From the NCBI GenBank assembly GCA_010015655.1, contig ML976706.1:392364-456363 (forward strand): a stretch of DNA of 64,000 bases, written 5' to 3'. Positions 1 to 11,073 of the stretch are shown in pieces. A program made the position numbers and the translations under genes. The number at the start of each line of letters is the position of its first letter. The stretch's first letter is position 1. The notes below the pieces were generated by a model. It searched no databases, was not told where the DNA came from, and worked only from the letters and a program-made list of their open reading frames with translations. This DNA comes from Bimuria novae-zelandiae CBS 107.79. Taxonomy: Eukaryota; Ascomycota; Dothideomycetes; Pleosporales; Didymosphaeriaceae.

Positions 1-139
1 CGAGGCTTCCCGATGAGGCGCCTGAGCCAAACCTCGCACAGTGGAACAGCAATCCAATGCGCCTTTCCCAATATTCAGGACCTAGCCTAGGGTACATCTG
101 CAATTTTTGTACCTTGCCGCCACCGTGGGAGTGATCCTT

Positions 140-1645
140 CTACCCGGCGACGCTGACCGGTGCTTTACCTTTGCCAAGGGTAGAACTTTGCGCTACCATT
201 AACATTTCGCGTAGTCTCGACTCTGCTTTGGTGAGGTCTGGTTGCCTAGTCGTCGTAGGTTCGGGTAGTTTTGGCCACGGCAACCACGATGTGATGGAGG
301 AAAGCGTACTTGAGCGTGCACGAGACGCGTTCAAACTGGTCAAGGATGTGTTGCGACGATGCGAATTCGCAGCCTTAGGCACAGCTGTCTGCAGCCGCGG
401 TGTTGGTCTGCTTTCGGACGTCTCTGGGATATCCTTGATGGTGGACGACGTGTCTAGCGACAAGTGGTTCGAGGCCTGCGGAGAGGGAACAGTGATGACA
501 GGATGGTCCTGCGAAAAGGCATGTACTGCCCAAGTAGGTGTTTTGGGCTTCTGTGCATCAGCCTGTCCGGAAGAGCCGGCTTCGGCCTGCTCAATGGCAT
601 GACTGCTCGCTCTCCTTTTATTGCTGCCACCGCTGATGACGCTCTTCAAGCTCCCATACGCTGACTGGCTTCGTTTCTTGCTGCTCGGTGTACCTCGTGT
701 CTCTCCAGCTAGCCTCTCGCTCGAACTACTGGCTTCAGGCACCGCTGTCAATGTGTTCTCCGCAGCTGCCCAGCCCTGACCGATGCGTGATATCCGTCCT
801 CTGCCGACGAGAGCCCCAACGCCTGCGGCCCATCCTGGACCAGCACCGGTGATCTCACCTTGGGGCGGAAGATGCGCATCATACTCGTCGGCCAGACTCA
901 TCCTGCTCCTCGCGCAAATCTCCGCAATGGCATCGATGGCGTCCCGTATCTCAGGATCCACTGCGCGGAGTATGGCTGAGAAGGAGAAGTCCTCGATAGA
1001 AGGCAATCGCTCAGTCTGGCCAGCAAGCCCAGCCGACAACGCGGAGGGGTTCTGCGACGTGTGGCCGTTCATGTTCGGATAGCGAGGCGAATTGACGCCA
1101 GACGAGTTCCGTGAATTGTGCCTAGAGCCTGAGTAGGTGCGCACCACGACGGGCTGACTCGACAGCGTCGTCCGGCTCGAGGCCGACTTCGCAGACTTGC
1201 TTTTGGCCGTGGACGAGGCGTGGGACTGGAAGGCAGGCGCATTGAGGGCGCGCAAGGCGGCCGACTGAGTGGGGGGCAGCGCGTTCGTCAATGTGGTGGT
1301 TGCACTGGGCACCGAGCCTGTGCTGGTGGCGAGGTCTTGCAACGGTGCTTCCTGTGCGTCGATGGGCGAGGGCGCGTGGGTCACGATAGTCGGCAGGACG
1401 CTGGCGCTCCACAGCGTCGAAAGCACACCTAGCGAGACCGGCTGGCATGTGGTCGTCGCCGGCGTCACTGCAGGAGGCAGAGTGGCAGCCGTTGTGGTGT
1501 CTGCAATGGCTGCTATAGGGAGGCCATGCTGGGCTGGCGGAGGAGGGGCATCTACAGCAGCAGCAGCATCAGCAGGAGCGGGCGGGCCGCCGGATGTTTC
1601 AAGCGCACTGCTCGCGGGGCGTGAGTTCGCGGCAGAGTCGGACAT
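140..1645 (-). CDS. Low-complexity Ser/Ala/Thr-rich hypothetical protein
   Basis: Single-exon frame of 501 residues counted from the ATG at 1645. The open frame extends to 1678, but its first codon there is TTG, so 1645 is the first usable ATG. The protein is rich in Ser, Ala, Thr and Pro along most of its length. The only segment that looks folded is about residues 215-260 (core SIEDFSFSAILRAVDPEIRD), followed by a Gly/Trp-rich stretch. Basic Ser/Arg patches (KKRSQSAY, HRRNTSLTS) resemble phosphorylation sites of regulatory proteins. I see no membrane segment, signal peptide or catalytic motif. It is transcribed in the same direction as SPO11, whose stop lies about 450 bp upstream. I do not recognise the family; it may be a conserved but unnamed ascomycete protein. 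The length and uninterrupted frame make a real gene likely. Confidence 0.7.
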   Translation of the reverse strand: MSDSAANSRPASSALETSGGPPAPADAAAAVDAPPPPAQHGLPIAAIADTTTAATLPPAVTPATTTCQPVSLGVLSTLWSASVLPTIVTHAPSPIDAQEAPLQDLATSTGSVPSATTTLTNALPPTQSAALRALNAPAFQSHASSTAKSKSAKSASSRTTLSSQPVVVRTYSGSRHNSRNSSGVNSPRYPNMNGHTSQNPSALSAGLAGQTERLPSIEDFSFSAILRAVDPEIRDAIDAIAEICARSRMSLADEYDAHLPPQGEITGAGPGWAAGVGALVGRGRISRIGQGWAAAENTLTAVPEASSSSERLAGETRGTPSSKKRSQSAYGSLKSVISGGSNKRRASSHAIEQAEAGSSGQADAQKPKTPTWAVHAFSQDHPVITVPSPQASNHLSLDTSSTIKDIPETSESRPTPRLQTAVPKAANSHRRNTSLTSLNASRARSSTLSSITSWLPWPKLPEPTTTRQPDLTKAESRLREMLMVAQSSTLGKGKAPVSVAG

Positions 1646-2091
1646 GGTGCGAGTTGCTTTATTGGAGCTGCACGTCAATCATGCATGCTCGCTGAGCACC
1701 CGGGTCGAGTCTCGCGTCGACGATGGCTGCAGTGTTAGAAAAGGATGTGTTGGCGAGGCCTTGGCGTGGCTTTGTCCCACCAATTCTCTCGGAGAATTTT
1801 TGCCAGCCCAACGGCTATCTTTTGATAACTTCGGGTCTACGTCGTACCGTGGATAATGCAGCAGATTGTGGCTTACTCGTGTTGTCTGAAGTCGTTCAAA
1901 GGTACTCTCACGGCACGCACCGCTCCGCACGTGGGCTGCAATGGAGGAGCTGCAGCACAAGAGGGTGTGGAGCTGTCTCGATTCGGACGAGGACATGCAG
2001 TGTGTGCGTACTATGATAGATCAGTTGTGCGTAGAAGTGGGACGCGTATTAACGAGTGGTCTAGCTCGAAGCAAACATGCGTCTATGTTGC
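1646..2091. other. Intergenic: promoter of the 140-1645 gene and 3' end of SPO11
   Basis: About 450 bp between two minus-strand genes. Overlapping frames on both strands lack ATG starts or family features. I see no clear TATA box or repeat. Confidence 0.5.
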
Positions 2092-3781
2092 TCAAAATAG
2101 TATCTCGTCGTCTGCTGATCTGTCTCGCATCACTTCTAGCTGCTTGCTCAACCATGAAACAAGGCCTCCGGGCAGCTCGTCTAATATCTGCATTTCCGCC
2201 TTGATGTTTAGCATCAGCATGCGTTGCAACTCAGCCCGCCATGCCGGCTCACTGCTGTGTTCCCCGCAAACACCCCATTCAAGCATATGGTGCGCCTTTT
2301 TCCTGTCCCGGGCAGTCAGTTTCATGACGCCTTGGGCATCTGCGATCGCAGCCGTTGTCGTGTCACATTCGTTTCCCGGTGCTTGGTAGATGTGGTGACT
2401 CTGAACGCCGAGCCACTGTAAATTCGGCAGGTTCACCCCGGGTGTATCCGCATGTGTGACAACCTCATGTGCCAGACGAAGCGAGCCGTGCTTGTATGTC
2501 GACATGATGTGGATTCCGTCTGGGTCCAGGTCGACGAAAGCAAACATTGGAATATGGGGAAAGCCATCTGCAAGCTGGCGTAGGAACTTCCTTGTTACCA
2601 GGTCCGGATAGCCTTTCGCCTACAACTGTCAGTAAACACATTGAAGAGGCAGCGAGGTGCACCACCGTGAGTACAAGTCCCTGTGTACCGAGCACCTTCC
2701 ACTGCGGCGAGCTAAGCACAGAGCGAAACGTTGCCTGTGGGCTTGTGAGCTAGATCATCGTAGCCATCTGAAGGTCTCACCTCCTTCTCGATGATCAGGA
2801 CCCAATGGACACATGACACATCGAGTGTCTGGCCATCATGTACTGTGGGCACCAAAATACCCTGCCTAGTGAGTGGAATAAGAAACAGCTGGACGCGAAA
2901 GCCTTTACCTCCGGTTCGCTCAAACCATGCACCGAAGTTCCATCTGGCCGATTTATGACAAAGTTACCCGACGTTAGGCCCTTCGCTGCGGCAGTCTTTT
3001 TGGTTAACCCGATGTCATAAGGCTCAATATCGGCTGTCTTACCACATTGAGTAGTGATCTTGACACTCCCAGAGTGCATGCGACATCATCCACGTAGCGG
3101 TCCACAATCGCCTGCTTGCCGAACAAGTCAGGATGCCGGTAGTACATGTCTCTGGATGGGTGTTAGGCGATGCATAAAGGTGGGGGGAATACCATACCGT
3201 TTCGTCATGACAATATCGTCGATGAGGCAGCAGAGTATCAGTTCCAGTATGCGCACCACAATAGCTATGAAACGTTAGCGGAAGCGATGCAGTGAGCGGA
3301 GATACGTACTAAAACGCCTCGCCTCTTGCACATTGCTTCCCGGATAGTTCAGCTCTATAGTCCTCGGCGGAGGAGCTGCGCCCGCGTTCTGCGTTGGGTT
3401 GAGCTGCCGGCGGCTGAGGCCTATCCGGGTTTTGAGACTGATGGTGAGTTGCTCATCTTCGGTAAGGAGGCCATCGACAACCTGTTCAAGCATGCTCTCT
3501 ATTCGGTCGATGACCCAGTTTCTACATCTGTTAGTACATGATCGTAGCTGGAGAAAGAGGCAGCGGTACCTGTCCCGCGCAACTGCGCAAGGTGTTCCTC
3601 CACTGTCTTGGGGTTCTTCAAGCTCGATTGTGGCGGATGGCTGACTGTCATCGATCCAATCTTGCAGGATTTCTTCGTTTGCGAACTGATTTGACGAGTC
3701 CCACGTCTGGCTATCTGGAGGAGACGGCAGGAACGGCTCGAAAAGCAACTCATCCAGATCATCTTCGGGAAAGGCGTCCAT
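2092..3781 (-). CDS. SPO11: Meiotic recombinase Spo11 (topoisomerase VI subunit A family)
   Basis: Eight exons join in frame: 3781-3570, 3521-3310, 3264-3198, 3151-3043, 2995-2909, 2828-2781, 2734-2666 and 2619-2092. They encode 443 aa, and the introns are 45-80 bp. The enzyme makes meiotic double-strand breaks by a topoisomerase-like transesterification. The winged-helix (5Y-CAP) part ends in TKRDMYYRHPDLFG, which holds the tyrosine that attacks DNA. It is followed by VDDVACTLGVSRSLLNV and AAAKGL. The Toprim domain shows the metal-binding glutamate in VLIIEKEATFRS and the acidic cluster in FVDLDPDGIHIMSTYKHGS. The C-terminus (QRMLMLNIKAEMQILDEL) also fits the family. Length agrees with other fungal Spo11 proteins. 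The ATG at 3781 was chosen because the frame upstream has only a GTG. It is divergent from the CAF-1 gene. All active-site residues I can locate are present, so the gene appears functional. Confidence 0.92.
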
Positions 3782-4460
3782 CACAGAAGCGCGTGATTCT
3801 GTGCGCACATGTGCAGGGAAAACGGTGGTCGAAACACAAGGAGTACTTTTGGTCTTGCTCTATCTATTCTTGAGCTCAATGAGGCCGTCAAAGTGTCGAG
3901 GTTAGTCGTGCACCTGTCCAGTTGGTCGTGAGCGGTGACGAGATCAAACGGAAGTCGCATTCATCGCTTCCTTCCGCGACAAGTGCACATGTGCAGGAAG
4001 GAGGTACCCACACTCTTGTGCAAGGGTAAGTGGCTAAAGTTTCCAAAACGTGATGAGTAACCTGAGGATAGATAATATAGAGGCTGCATTTTAATTGTAA
4101 ATGTAATATTGTATAACCAGCTTTCATCTATACGTGAGTGCCACGGATTTGAATCGCATTGAGTCATCGCTGGAAGGAAAGCGCACATGAGTACGCTGGA
4201 GGAAGACGAGTTCGTGGAGGAAAGCACGCTAACCCGGAAAGGGAAATATGTCTAATTATTCTTTCCAAAACGCACCGGATTTCGACGTTTTGAAGCGCCA
4301 AGTCTTTAGCGCCTACGCCGACGCGTCGCGGCTTCCCAAGTCGCGTTTTCCACTTCACCACGCTCGCGTCATCCGAACGCGCAATAGTACTTGTACTTGT
4401 ACTGTCCCAAATACGCCAGTTTTACGCATCAACTCATCGTGCGCCCAACCCTGAAGGGTC
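3782..4460. promoter_or_regulatory. Shared divergent promoter region, SPO11 / CAF-1 large subunit
   Basis: 679 bp between the two start codons. The 13-mer gcacatgtgcagg, with an internal CACATGTG palindrome, occurs twice on the same strand (3805-3817 and 3985-3997). An ACGCGT box lies nearer the CAF-1 gene. Small frames here have no supporting features. Confidence 0.5.
4321..4326. promoter_or_regulatory. ACGCGT (MluI cell-cycle box-like) motif
   Basis: The site reads GACGCGTC in context, 135 bp upstream of the CAF-1 large-subunit ATG. ACGCGT is the binding site of the fungal G1/S factor MBF. Placement before an S-phase chromatin assembly gene fits, but a single six-base match is weak evidence. 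Confidence 0.35.
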
Positions 4461-6392
4461 ATGGCAGCTCCGCTTCCCGTTCCCGTCACGTCTCCTCAAA
4501 AGCGTCCACACGTGGATGATGTCGAGCCTTCCGTCTCAACCCCGCTTCGCTGCGCTCCTTCGAACGCGTCCACACCTTTGACAATCATGTCTTCCTTGGA
4601 CACACCATCTCCTCTGAAGTACGCGAAGACCGACGCCGTGGCAATGTCAAGCAGCACCGGTTCCGTCGCAGGCGGCGCGACTGGTGCAACGCAGCCCACA
4701 TCATCATCATCCGGGAGTATCCAGCAACCTGCAAAGCGGAGGAAGTTGACACCCCAAGAGAAAGAAGAGCAAGCCAAAGAGAAGGAGGCCAAGGCACAAG
4801 CACGCGCTGAGCAGAAGGCACAGCGAGACGAAGAAAAACGCCTCAAAGATGAGGAGAAACGCAAGAAGAACGAGGAGAAAGAAGAGAAGAAGCGTGCAAA
4901 AGAGCTTAAGCAACAGCAAGAAGAGGAAACGAAGCGCAAGAAGGAGCAGGTGAGTCTTATGGCAACTAAGGCGTATCTGCGAGAACGCTTGCTAATTCAT
5001 GCATAGAGTCAAATGAGACTGAACGCGTTCTTCACCAAGCCTAAGGCCGCTGCGGAGCCCGCGGGTAACACTACGGTAGAGCCTGTCCAGAGACCCGCCA
5101 TTGGCCAAACATCTTTATCTGCCAACACTGTAGTGACCAGCGCTAACTCGGCACCTCCCTCGCCACAAAAAGCTGTATTGAAAAATGCACAATCAGACTA
5201 CGAACGGACGTTTCTTCCATTTTCTCTCCCGTCTACCTCCATTCTTGCCCCATCCAATGCACTTCTCAATACTCCGGACGCCCTGGCCGCGGCTCAATCA
5301 CGACTTGACAGCCTGGTGTCTCACAAAGACGTCGACATGGACTCCGTGACGTTGGAGCCCATCCAATCTGTCTTACCAAAACGTCAGCGCGGACTCGAAA
5401 CGACGACTATGGTTGAAATTGTCGAACGTGTCAACGGCTCTGCCGATAACCCTATCGATTTGACAAAAGGCACAAAATCGAAGCCACTCGATCTGCTCAA
5501 GGCCGTTCCTATGAAGTATTTGCATTTCGGTGAGGACGTCCGCCCACCGTACTTCGGCACATATACAAAGCTCCACGATCCTGCCCAAGAGCGCAAGGTC
5601 GCGCGGAATCCTATCTACCGCGGACTTTCTGACTTGAACTACGACTATGACTCCGAAGCGGAGTGGGAAGAGCCAGGCGAGGGCGAAGATCTTGACTCTG
5701 AAGGTGAAGAAGACCTTGAAGAGGACGGTGAGGAAGATCTAGACGGCTTCCTTGATGACGAGGAAGACCCGGACGTCAAGCGGAGGCTCCTCAATGGCGA
5801 TCAAGACCCTATTAGCACCGGTCTCTGCTGGGAAGACTCAGCTGGTGTGTCGAGGCTGAATGATGGCTCTGGCACGATATCGACAGAGTTTAAAAACTTC
5901 CAAATGTGCTTCTTGCTACGTAAGTTGTTTGCATTGTCACACGATGTAGACAGATACTGACTCGCTTCAGAAACGCAACAGCCCATCGATCCATTCTCCG
6001 ATGCATATTGGGCACCCGAACCCCTCATCTCCCGATCAACCATCCAAGCCGCCAGTAAGGAGGACCAGTCATCCGGAGCAATGAACCCACCTCGTCTACC
6101 TCTAAGTACTCGTCCGATCAACGGCCTCCTGAACACCCTCAACGGCTCCCAGAAGGCGCCTGCGACTATCGATGCGAAATCCGGGAAGCCTAAGCGAACG
6201 ATCCCAGCCAACCTGCTCCCTGAGTTCAAAGCCGAAGTGGAGGGCTCGGATCTCACCAAGATTGGGTTGATCGAAGCTTTGAAGAAGAGGTTTCCGAAAG
6301 TGCCCAAGGACGCTCTCACGAACACCCTCACGGAGGTCGCCCAACGAATCGGTCCGTCAGCGGCGGAGAAGCGCTGGGTGTTGTTAACATAG
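4461..6392 (+). CDS. RLF2: Chromatin assembly factor 1 large subunit (Cac1/Rlf2, CAF-1 p150)
   Basis: Exons 4461-4949, 5007-5919 and 5971-6392 join in frame to 607 aa. CAF-1 deposits histones H3-H4 on newly replicated DNA and is recruited by PCNA. The N-terminal part is Ser/Pro rich with a basic KRRK motif. A Lys/Glu/Arg-rich (KER) helix spans about residues 92-163. Immediately after it comes a canonical PCNA-interacting box, QMRLNAFF, with Q165, L168, F171 and F172. The conserved CAF1A block starts near residue 345 (PPYFGTYTKLHDP) and runs through NYDYDSEAEWEEPGEGEDL into a long Glu/Asp-rich histone-binding stretch up to about residue 421. The C-terminal 60-70 residues (NLLPEFKAEV, ALKKRFPKVPKDALTNTL) match the winged-helix DNA-binding domain of Cac1. 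An ACGCGT box upstream suggests S-phase control. All expected domains are present. Confidence 0.93.
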
Positions 6393-7869
6393 GCATTTAT
6401 AGTGTACTTCTTACATCGTTACAGTTTAGCATGGCGCCAGGGCGAATATATTCGGGTTGATTATTTTACGGCTGACGAATGGTCCGGCGGAACGCGCACG
6501 TCAGTTCATCTGTTCACGGGCAAGCATTGCATACGCGAGAGCATCAAGCATCAAGCCTTCTTTGGTTGTCTTCAACGACCTCGTAGAGCGTATCATCATC
6601 TGCCAAAATAGCTAGCGAGGTAGGATCAGATGGGAGTGTTTGATAGGCGGATTTGTCGGGTATGTTCACTGTACATGTTGTAGACAATGTACATTGAATC
6701 TCACCACATCGCAAAGCAAAGGCATAGGCTCTGAGTGACAATTCGCGATCCACTAAGCGGACATCGTGTCTCATCTTCATGAATGATCGGCAGTCTCTTG
6801 CTAAGGGTGTGTGCGGTTGTCTGTATCAGATGGAGACTCCAAGCGCGCGCCTTGGTCACCTTGATATAGGCTCCGGGATTGCGACTGTGGGCATGCCGAT
6901 ATACAGCCGCTTTCGTCGTTTGCCGGTGGCCCTCCACAACGCGAGCTCGGGAGGTTGCGGGATCTTCCTCACATGGCGCCGTTACGCGCTGGGGTACAAG
7001 TCACTGGATTTAGGCTTCTCGTAAAACGCCCTTGCGCGGTACCACGACTCCACTTGCCACACTGCAGCATCCATCCTGCGTCGACTGCCTCTCTGCGGCG
7101 GAAATTGTCAACTGGGGAGCGCCTCAAAGGTGCATTCGGACGTCTTCGTCCCGTGTTATTCTGGACGCTGACATATCTGCGTCCGGCTCGCTGTCCAGGT
7201 CCTAGGGTTTAGTTGCGGGGAATTAGGTCCGCTTCAAGGCTGGTTGGTCTCGTCCAACGGTCCGATGAGCGGTCGGACGGGATGGGCTTGTTGGACAAAA
7301 GGCATGGAGGAATGAAGGCCCAGCTGCAGTGTAATCTCAAATGGTCTGAAGGGTTCGCAGGGGCCAATCGTAGAAATTGGGTAGACGCTGGGGGGGTGTT
7401 CTATTTTCGTGCCACTAACAGCGGACAGCCAATCGTTTTCCTATACTTGGACCAGCACCCCTGCAACGGGCTGGATCATCATTCTTCCATCTCCAGCGGG
7501 TCTTCGAAGCGCCTACGCCATCTATAGCGTAGGGATGACAATCCACAGAGGCGTCAGCTGCCGCTAGACATCCATTGCGCTCTCGTTCGAGCCTCTAGCT
7601 TACCGCTAAGACCTGGCTGCATGTAGTACCCCACAAGCGCAAGAATAGCAACACCTTCGCCTGACTGGTCGCCGCCATCATGGCAAATTTTAGCTCCCGA
7701 GATAGTGACTGTGTAAAGGCCTACAAAGATATGCTGCCATGCCACATCCTTACAGGTGAGACTCCTGCCGACACCGTTCGTCTTCACGCCAGTCCGTGCC
7801 TTGCGTCTGCCCACCTGTATTTCACGGTCCCATCGCTTGCTGGACTCAAGCTTTGTCGTTTCCCCAACC
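6393..7869. other. Intergenic, no supported gene
   Basis: About 1.5 kb of balanced composition. Several frames of 65-105 codons exist on both strands, but none has domains, a credible splice pattern or low-complexity coding bias. No repeat was recognised. It should contain the 3' UTR of the CAF-1 gene and the promoter of the next gene. Confidence 0.5.
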
Positions 7870-9363
7870 ATGGCGTCTCTGGCTTTCTATCTTTCTGCAA
7901 CGGTGCTGTTTGCTCAGTCAACGGTTGCTTTCAACTGCTCAATAGCACCGATCTACGTCGATATCCACAAGCGAGCAGTTCACGACTCAACAGTCTTCCA
8001 GTATGGATCTTTCATCGGCGTAGGGATACCAGCACAGAACCACAGCCTTTGGCCATCGCTATCGCAAAATCAAACATCTTTCGGCGCTCGCACTTTTTGT
8101 GACGATGGAAACAGCACGTTAAGAGACTGCAACATCTCGACTGGCGGCTTTTTCAGCTCGCAAGATTCGACTACGTACGTATAAAGCCTCAGCCACAATA
8201 CCCATCTTCCACTTGCTTACATTTATTCCAGTTTTGTTGAGAACGAAAATTACGAGACGCTAGACACTGCAGGCAATAGCACATTCGACAAGTCGTACTT
8301 TGGCCGGGACACCCTCCACTTATACACACATTACTTCGAGACAGACGGCGCATCACAGACAAACGTGGAAAACTACACAGTCGAGGTTGTCGAAGAGGGT
8401 TCAACAAAACCCGCCGTTGTAGGAATAGGTGCATCATCAAGCGTCCTCCGCGACCTTGCCGCAATCAACAAGATATGCGCCAAAACATACTCGCTTTACA
8501 TCGGCCAAGGCTTTGACCGAGCAGGTGGTGCCGTGAATGGGAGTAACGTTTTCGGCGGGTACGATGCAGGTCGCTTCGTCGATCCCGTCCACAAGTACTC
8601 GATGACCAGCGCAGGCATGAGCGTCCGCGTCAAGGATATTATCATCTCCGAAACCAACGACGCGAAGTCCAACGTGTCCCTCTTCGAAAACTCCGATGAT
8701 GCCTTTGACGCGCAGATCACAACCGACCAGTACCCGCTCTCGCTCCCCTACGAGATAACACAAAAATTCATCTCCCAACTCGATGCTGAGGAGGACAACA
8801 CATGGGGCGACAACTCGCTCAAGCTCAGGAAGCCTTTCAACGGCAGCATGACCATGGTGCTTGACGATGGCTTCGAAGTCACGTTGCCCTCTTCCGTCCT
8901 CATGAACGCCTCCAACATCACACCCATCCAGTCCCGCTCGAAGGACTCCAAAGCCCCCTTCTACCTCTCCACCGCGTTCCTCACCCAAGTCTACCTCATG
9001 GCCGACTTCGAAAAGCAATCCTTCTTCCTCGCCACTGCCGTCCAGAAGAACAACATGGTCATGCCGACGCCATTCTGCCCCGGCTCCACGCCCACCGCGT
9101 ACCAGCGGCCGAACCAGAACGCGTTCCTGAAGCAGGGTCTCATTGGCGCAGTGATTGGGGGTATACTTGGTGCCGTCGGTATCGGTATCTGCGCGTACTG
9201 CTTTGTGGCTAGCTGCAGGCGGAAAGTGGCGGAGCGCCGCATTGAGAGACGGATCCAGGAGAGCCAGAAGGCGGCGAAGATGGCGCAGTTTGAGGTCGAG
9301 GAGGTCATGGAGTTTGATCCGCCGCCGAAGAGCGCGACGCCTTTTTTCTGGAGGAAGACGTAG
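7870..9363 (+). CDS. Pepsin-like (peptidase A1 fold) membrane protein lacking the catalytic Asp motif
   Basis: Exons 7870-8174 and 8232-9363 give 478 aa. The start is the ATG in a CAACCATGG context, which places a signal peptide at about residues 1-20 (MASLAFYLSATVLFAQSTVA). The extracellular part has the layout of fungal aspartic-peptidase-like proteins: GSFIGVGIPAQNHSLWPSLS at the N-terminus, where active enzymes have a DTGS motif, then a VVGIGASSSVLRD segment and an FGGYDAGRF segment typical of the family. Many NxS/T sites are present. One membrane helix (about residues 403-428, GLIGAVIGGILGAVGIGICA) is followed by a basic cytosolic tail (RRKVAERRIERR). Both catalytic Asp-Thr-Gly signatures appear to be absent, so it is probably a non-proteolytic surface protein. 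The family assignment is from motif recognition. Confidence 0.75.
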
Positions 9364-9679
9364 AGTGTGAGGGGATTGGAAGCATCATACCCGTGCTGCT
9401 ACAATACACTGTAGCGCACACGTTCATTTCTACTGTATATATTGCGCTTCCCTTCAGGGGAGAATGAAGAATATTGGAGAGTTATTTTCATGAAAAGGCT
9501 GTCTATTGTGTTGTGATTATTCGCTGGATTGGAGTACGCGATCGGTGAGGAGAATGTGCGGCACGGAAACATCCGCTTAGACACCTGCGCCGCATTCAAC
9601 AACTCAACACAATCTCTTACACCGCGTCCTGTGGCTGTCCTTCCTCTAATCCCAAACTCCAACCATTCAAAATATCACC
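9364..9679. other. Short intergenic interval
   Basis: 316 bp, moderately AT-rich, between the pepsin-like gene and the frame-broken hydrolase. It holds 3' UTR and promoter only; nothing else is seen. Confidence 0.4.
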
Positions 9680-10471
9680 ATGACCTCCCATACATGGCCC
9701 TACCCACCTCTCCAAGCTCGCCCCAAACATCTACCTCCACACGCCTCCCTCCCACATTCCCAACCACCTCATCATCCTCGCCAACTGGATGGGCGCCTCA
9801 GACAAGAACATCGCAAAATACATCTCCCTGCACACCGCCCTTATCCCGGCAGCCCGCATCCTCCTCCTCAAATCCCACTTCTCCGCCACGATCTCGCCCT
9901 ACGCCTCTCAACAGCGCGCCCACCTCCGCGCCCCCCCTGATCCTCAGTCTCCTAGAAGACTGCCACGACACCCGTCTGCCCCCGCGTATCCCCATCTATC
10001 TCTTCTCAAACGGTGGGATAAACTCCGTCGTGCACTTACTGATAAACCTGCAACGGGAAAGGTGGAGCCCGTTGGAATTGCACAGCGTCCTATGCGATAG
10101 CGCGCCGACCGGATCCGGGTATTGGAAGACATACCACGCCTTCTTGTACTCTTCCCCTACACGGTTTCCACTGTCCCTAGTCGCAGCAGCCCTATCACAC
10201 ATCCTGATCAGCCTGCTATTCATCTCGGTGGCGATAGGGCGGTACGGGCACCCTGAGGACTTTTGGCGGAAAGCTATTCTCGACGAGGGGTTGGTGGGGG
10301 GTAGGAGTAGGATTGCGTATGTGGCGGGGAAGAGGGATAGGCAGACGGATTGGAGGAATGTTGTGGCGCATGCGGGGGAGGCGAGGGGGGGAGGCGGAAG
10401 AGGTGTTGGAGGGGGCGGAGCATTGTGGGCATTTGAGGAGGGAGCCGGAGGTTTATAGGGAGGGGGGATGA
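9680..10471 (+). pseudogene. TMEM53/DUF829 (PaxU-type) alpha/beta-hydrolase, frame-disrupted
   Basis: Homology to the DUF829/TMEM53 hydrolase-like family is visible but spread over several reading frames. After the ATG at 9680, the frame carrying LIILANWMGASDKNIAKY and ILLLKSHFSATISPYASQQR runs to a C7 run at 9931-9937. The next frame carries IPIYLFSNGGINSVVHLL (the S-N-G-G nucleophile-elbow-like motif), LHSVLCDSAPTGSGYW and IAYVAGKRDRQTDWRNV. It then reaches a G7 run at 10385-10391, after which a third frame gives VLEGAEHCGHLRREPEVYRE and a stop at 10469-10471. A further shift lies between 9680 and 9714. Every change is of the same sign (+1), and two coincide with seven-base homopolymers. 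Either the gene is a recent pseudogene or the assembly carries homopolymer errors. Confidence 0.7.
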
Positions 10472-11073
10472 GGTTTAGGGTGGATTGGGTAGTAGGGGTG
10501 CGGGAGGAGCGGAGTTAGGGTGTGAGAGCTGGTGGGGTGGCTGGTTAGAGACACGCTTACGGGTGTGACCAGGTAGGCCAGATTATGAGGCATCCGGTGA
10601 GTAACTATTGGAGTTGTGACCAGATGAGTGTATCAAGATTATGCGAGTATTGAATGGCGTATTTAGGAATTAGGAGATGAAGTGTTTCATTGAAGACTAT
10701 CTGGAGACATTTTTGCCGCAATTGTGACGGTCCGTGTAAATAGCTGGATTGCTGACTCCGGTACTCCACTGGCATGGCTCGCAGCTATGGATGGCTCTCG
10801 TCCCACTGCCCTTGAACGAGGGATCGGTAACTGGAATGTGTTCAAAGCTCTATCAACGTCCTCCCAGTCCCGTATCAGCGAACTGCTTCCTTCAGGCTCT
10901 TCTCGCGGCGCCCACGTATAGTACATATACATCATTCGTAAATCTTTTCATCGAGTCAGAACCAATCTGACTTCATCCAGAGGGAATGAAATGAATAGTC
11001 GAAGCCGACACTCTGAAGCCTGTAACGAAACTCAATAGCGGGACTTACTTTGCTTCTCGGTCGTTGTCTGCGA
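10472..11073. other. Intergenic, one doubtful small ORF
   Basis: About 600 bp. A minus-strand frame at 10687-10935 (82 codons, containing RDWEDVDRALNTF) is open, but I recognise nothing in it and no signal peptide or splice partner is evident. Confidence 0.4.

Noticed and set aside
1679..1996. 105-codon minus-strand frame upstream of the first gene
   Set aside because: It ends at the proposed promoter, has no family features and lacks transcript-like signals.
4496..4939. Antisense frame of 147 codons opposite the CAF-1 KER region
   Set aside because: Its Ser/Phe/Cys-rich composition is the mirror of Lys/Glu codons, so it is a shadow of the sense gene.
8437..9018. 193-codon antisense frame opposite the pepsin-like gene
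   Set aside because: No domain; the sense strand has a signal peptide, splice site and membrane helix.
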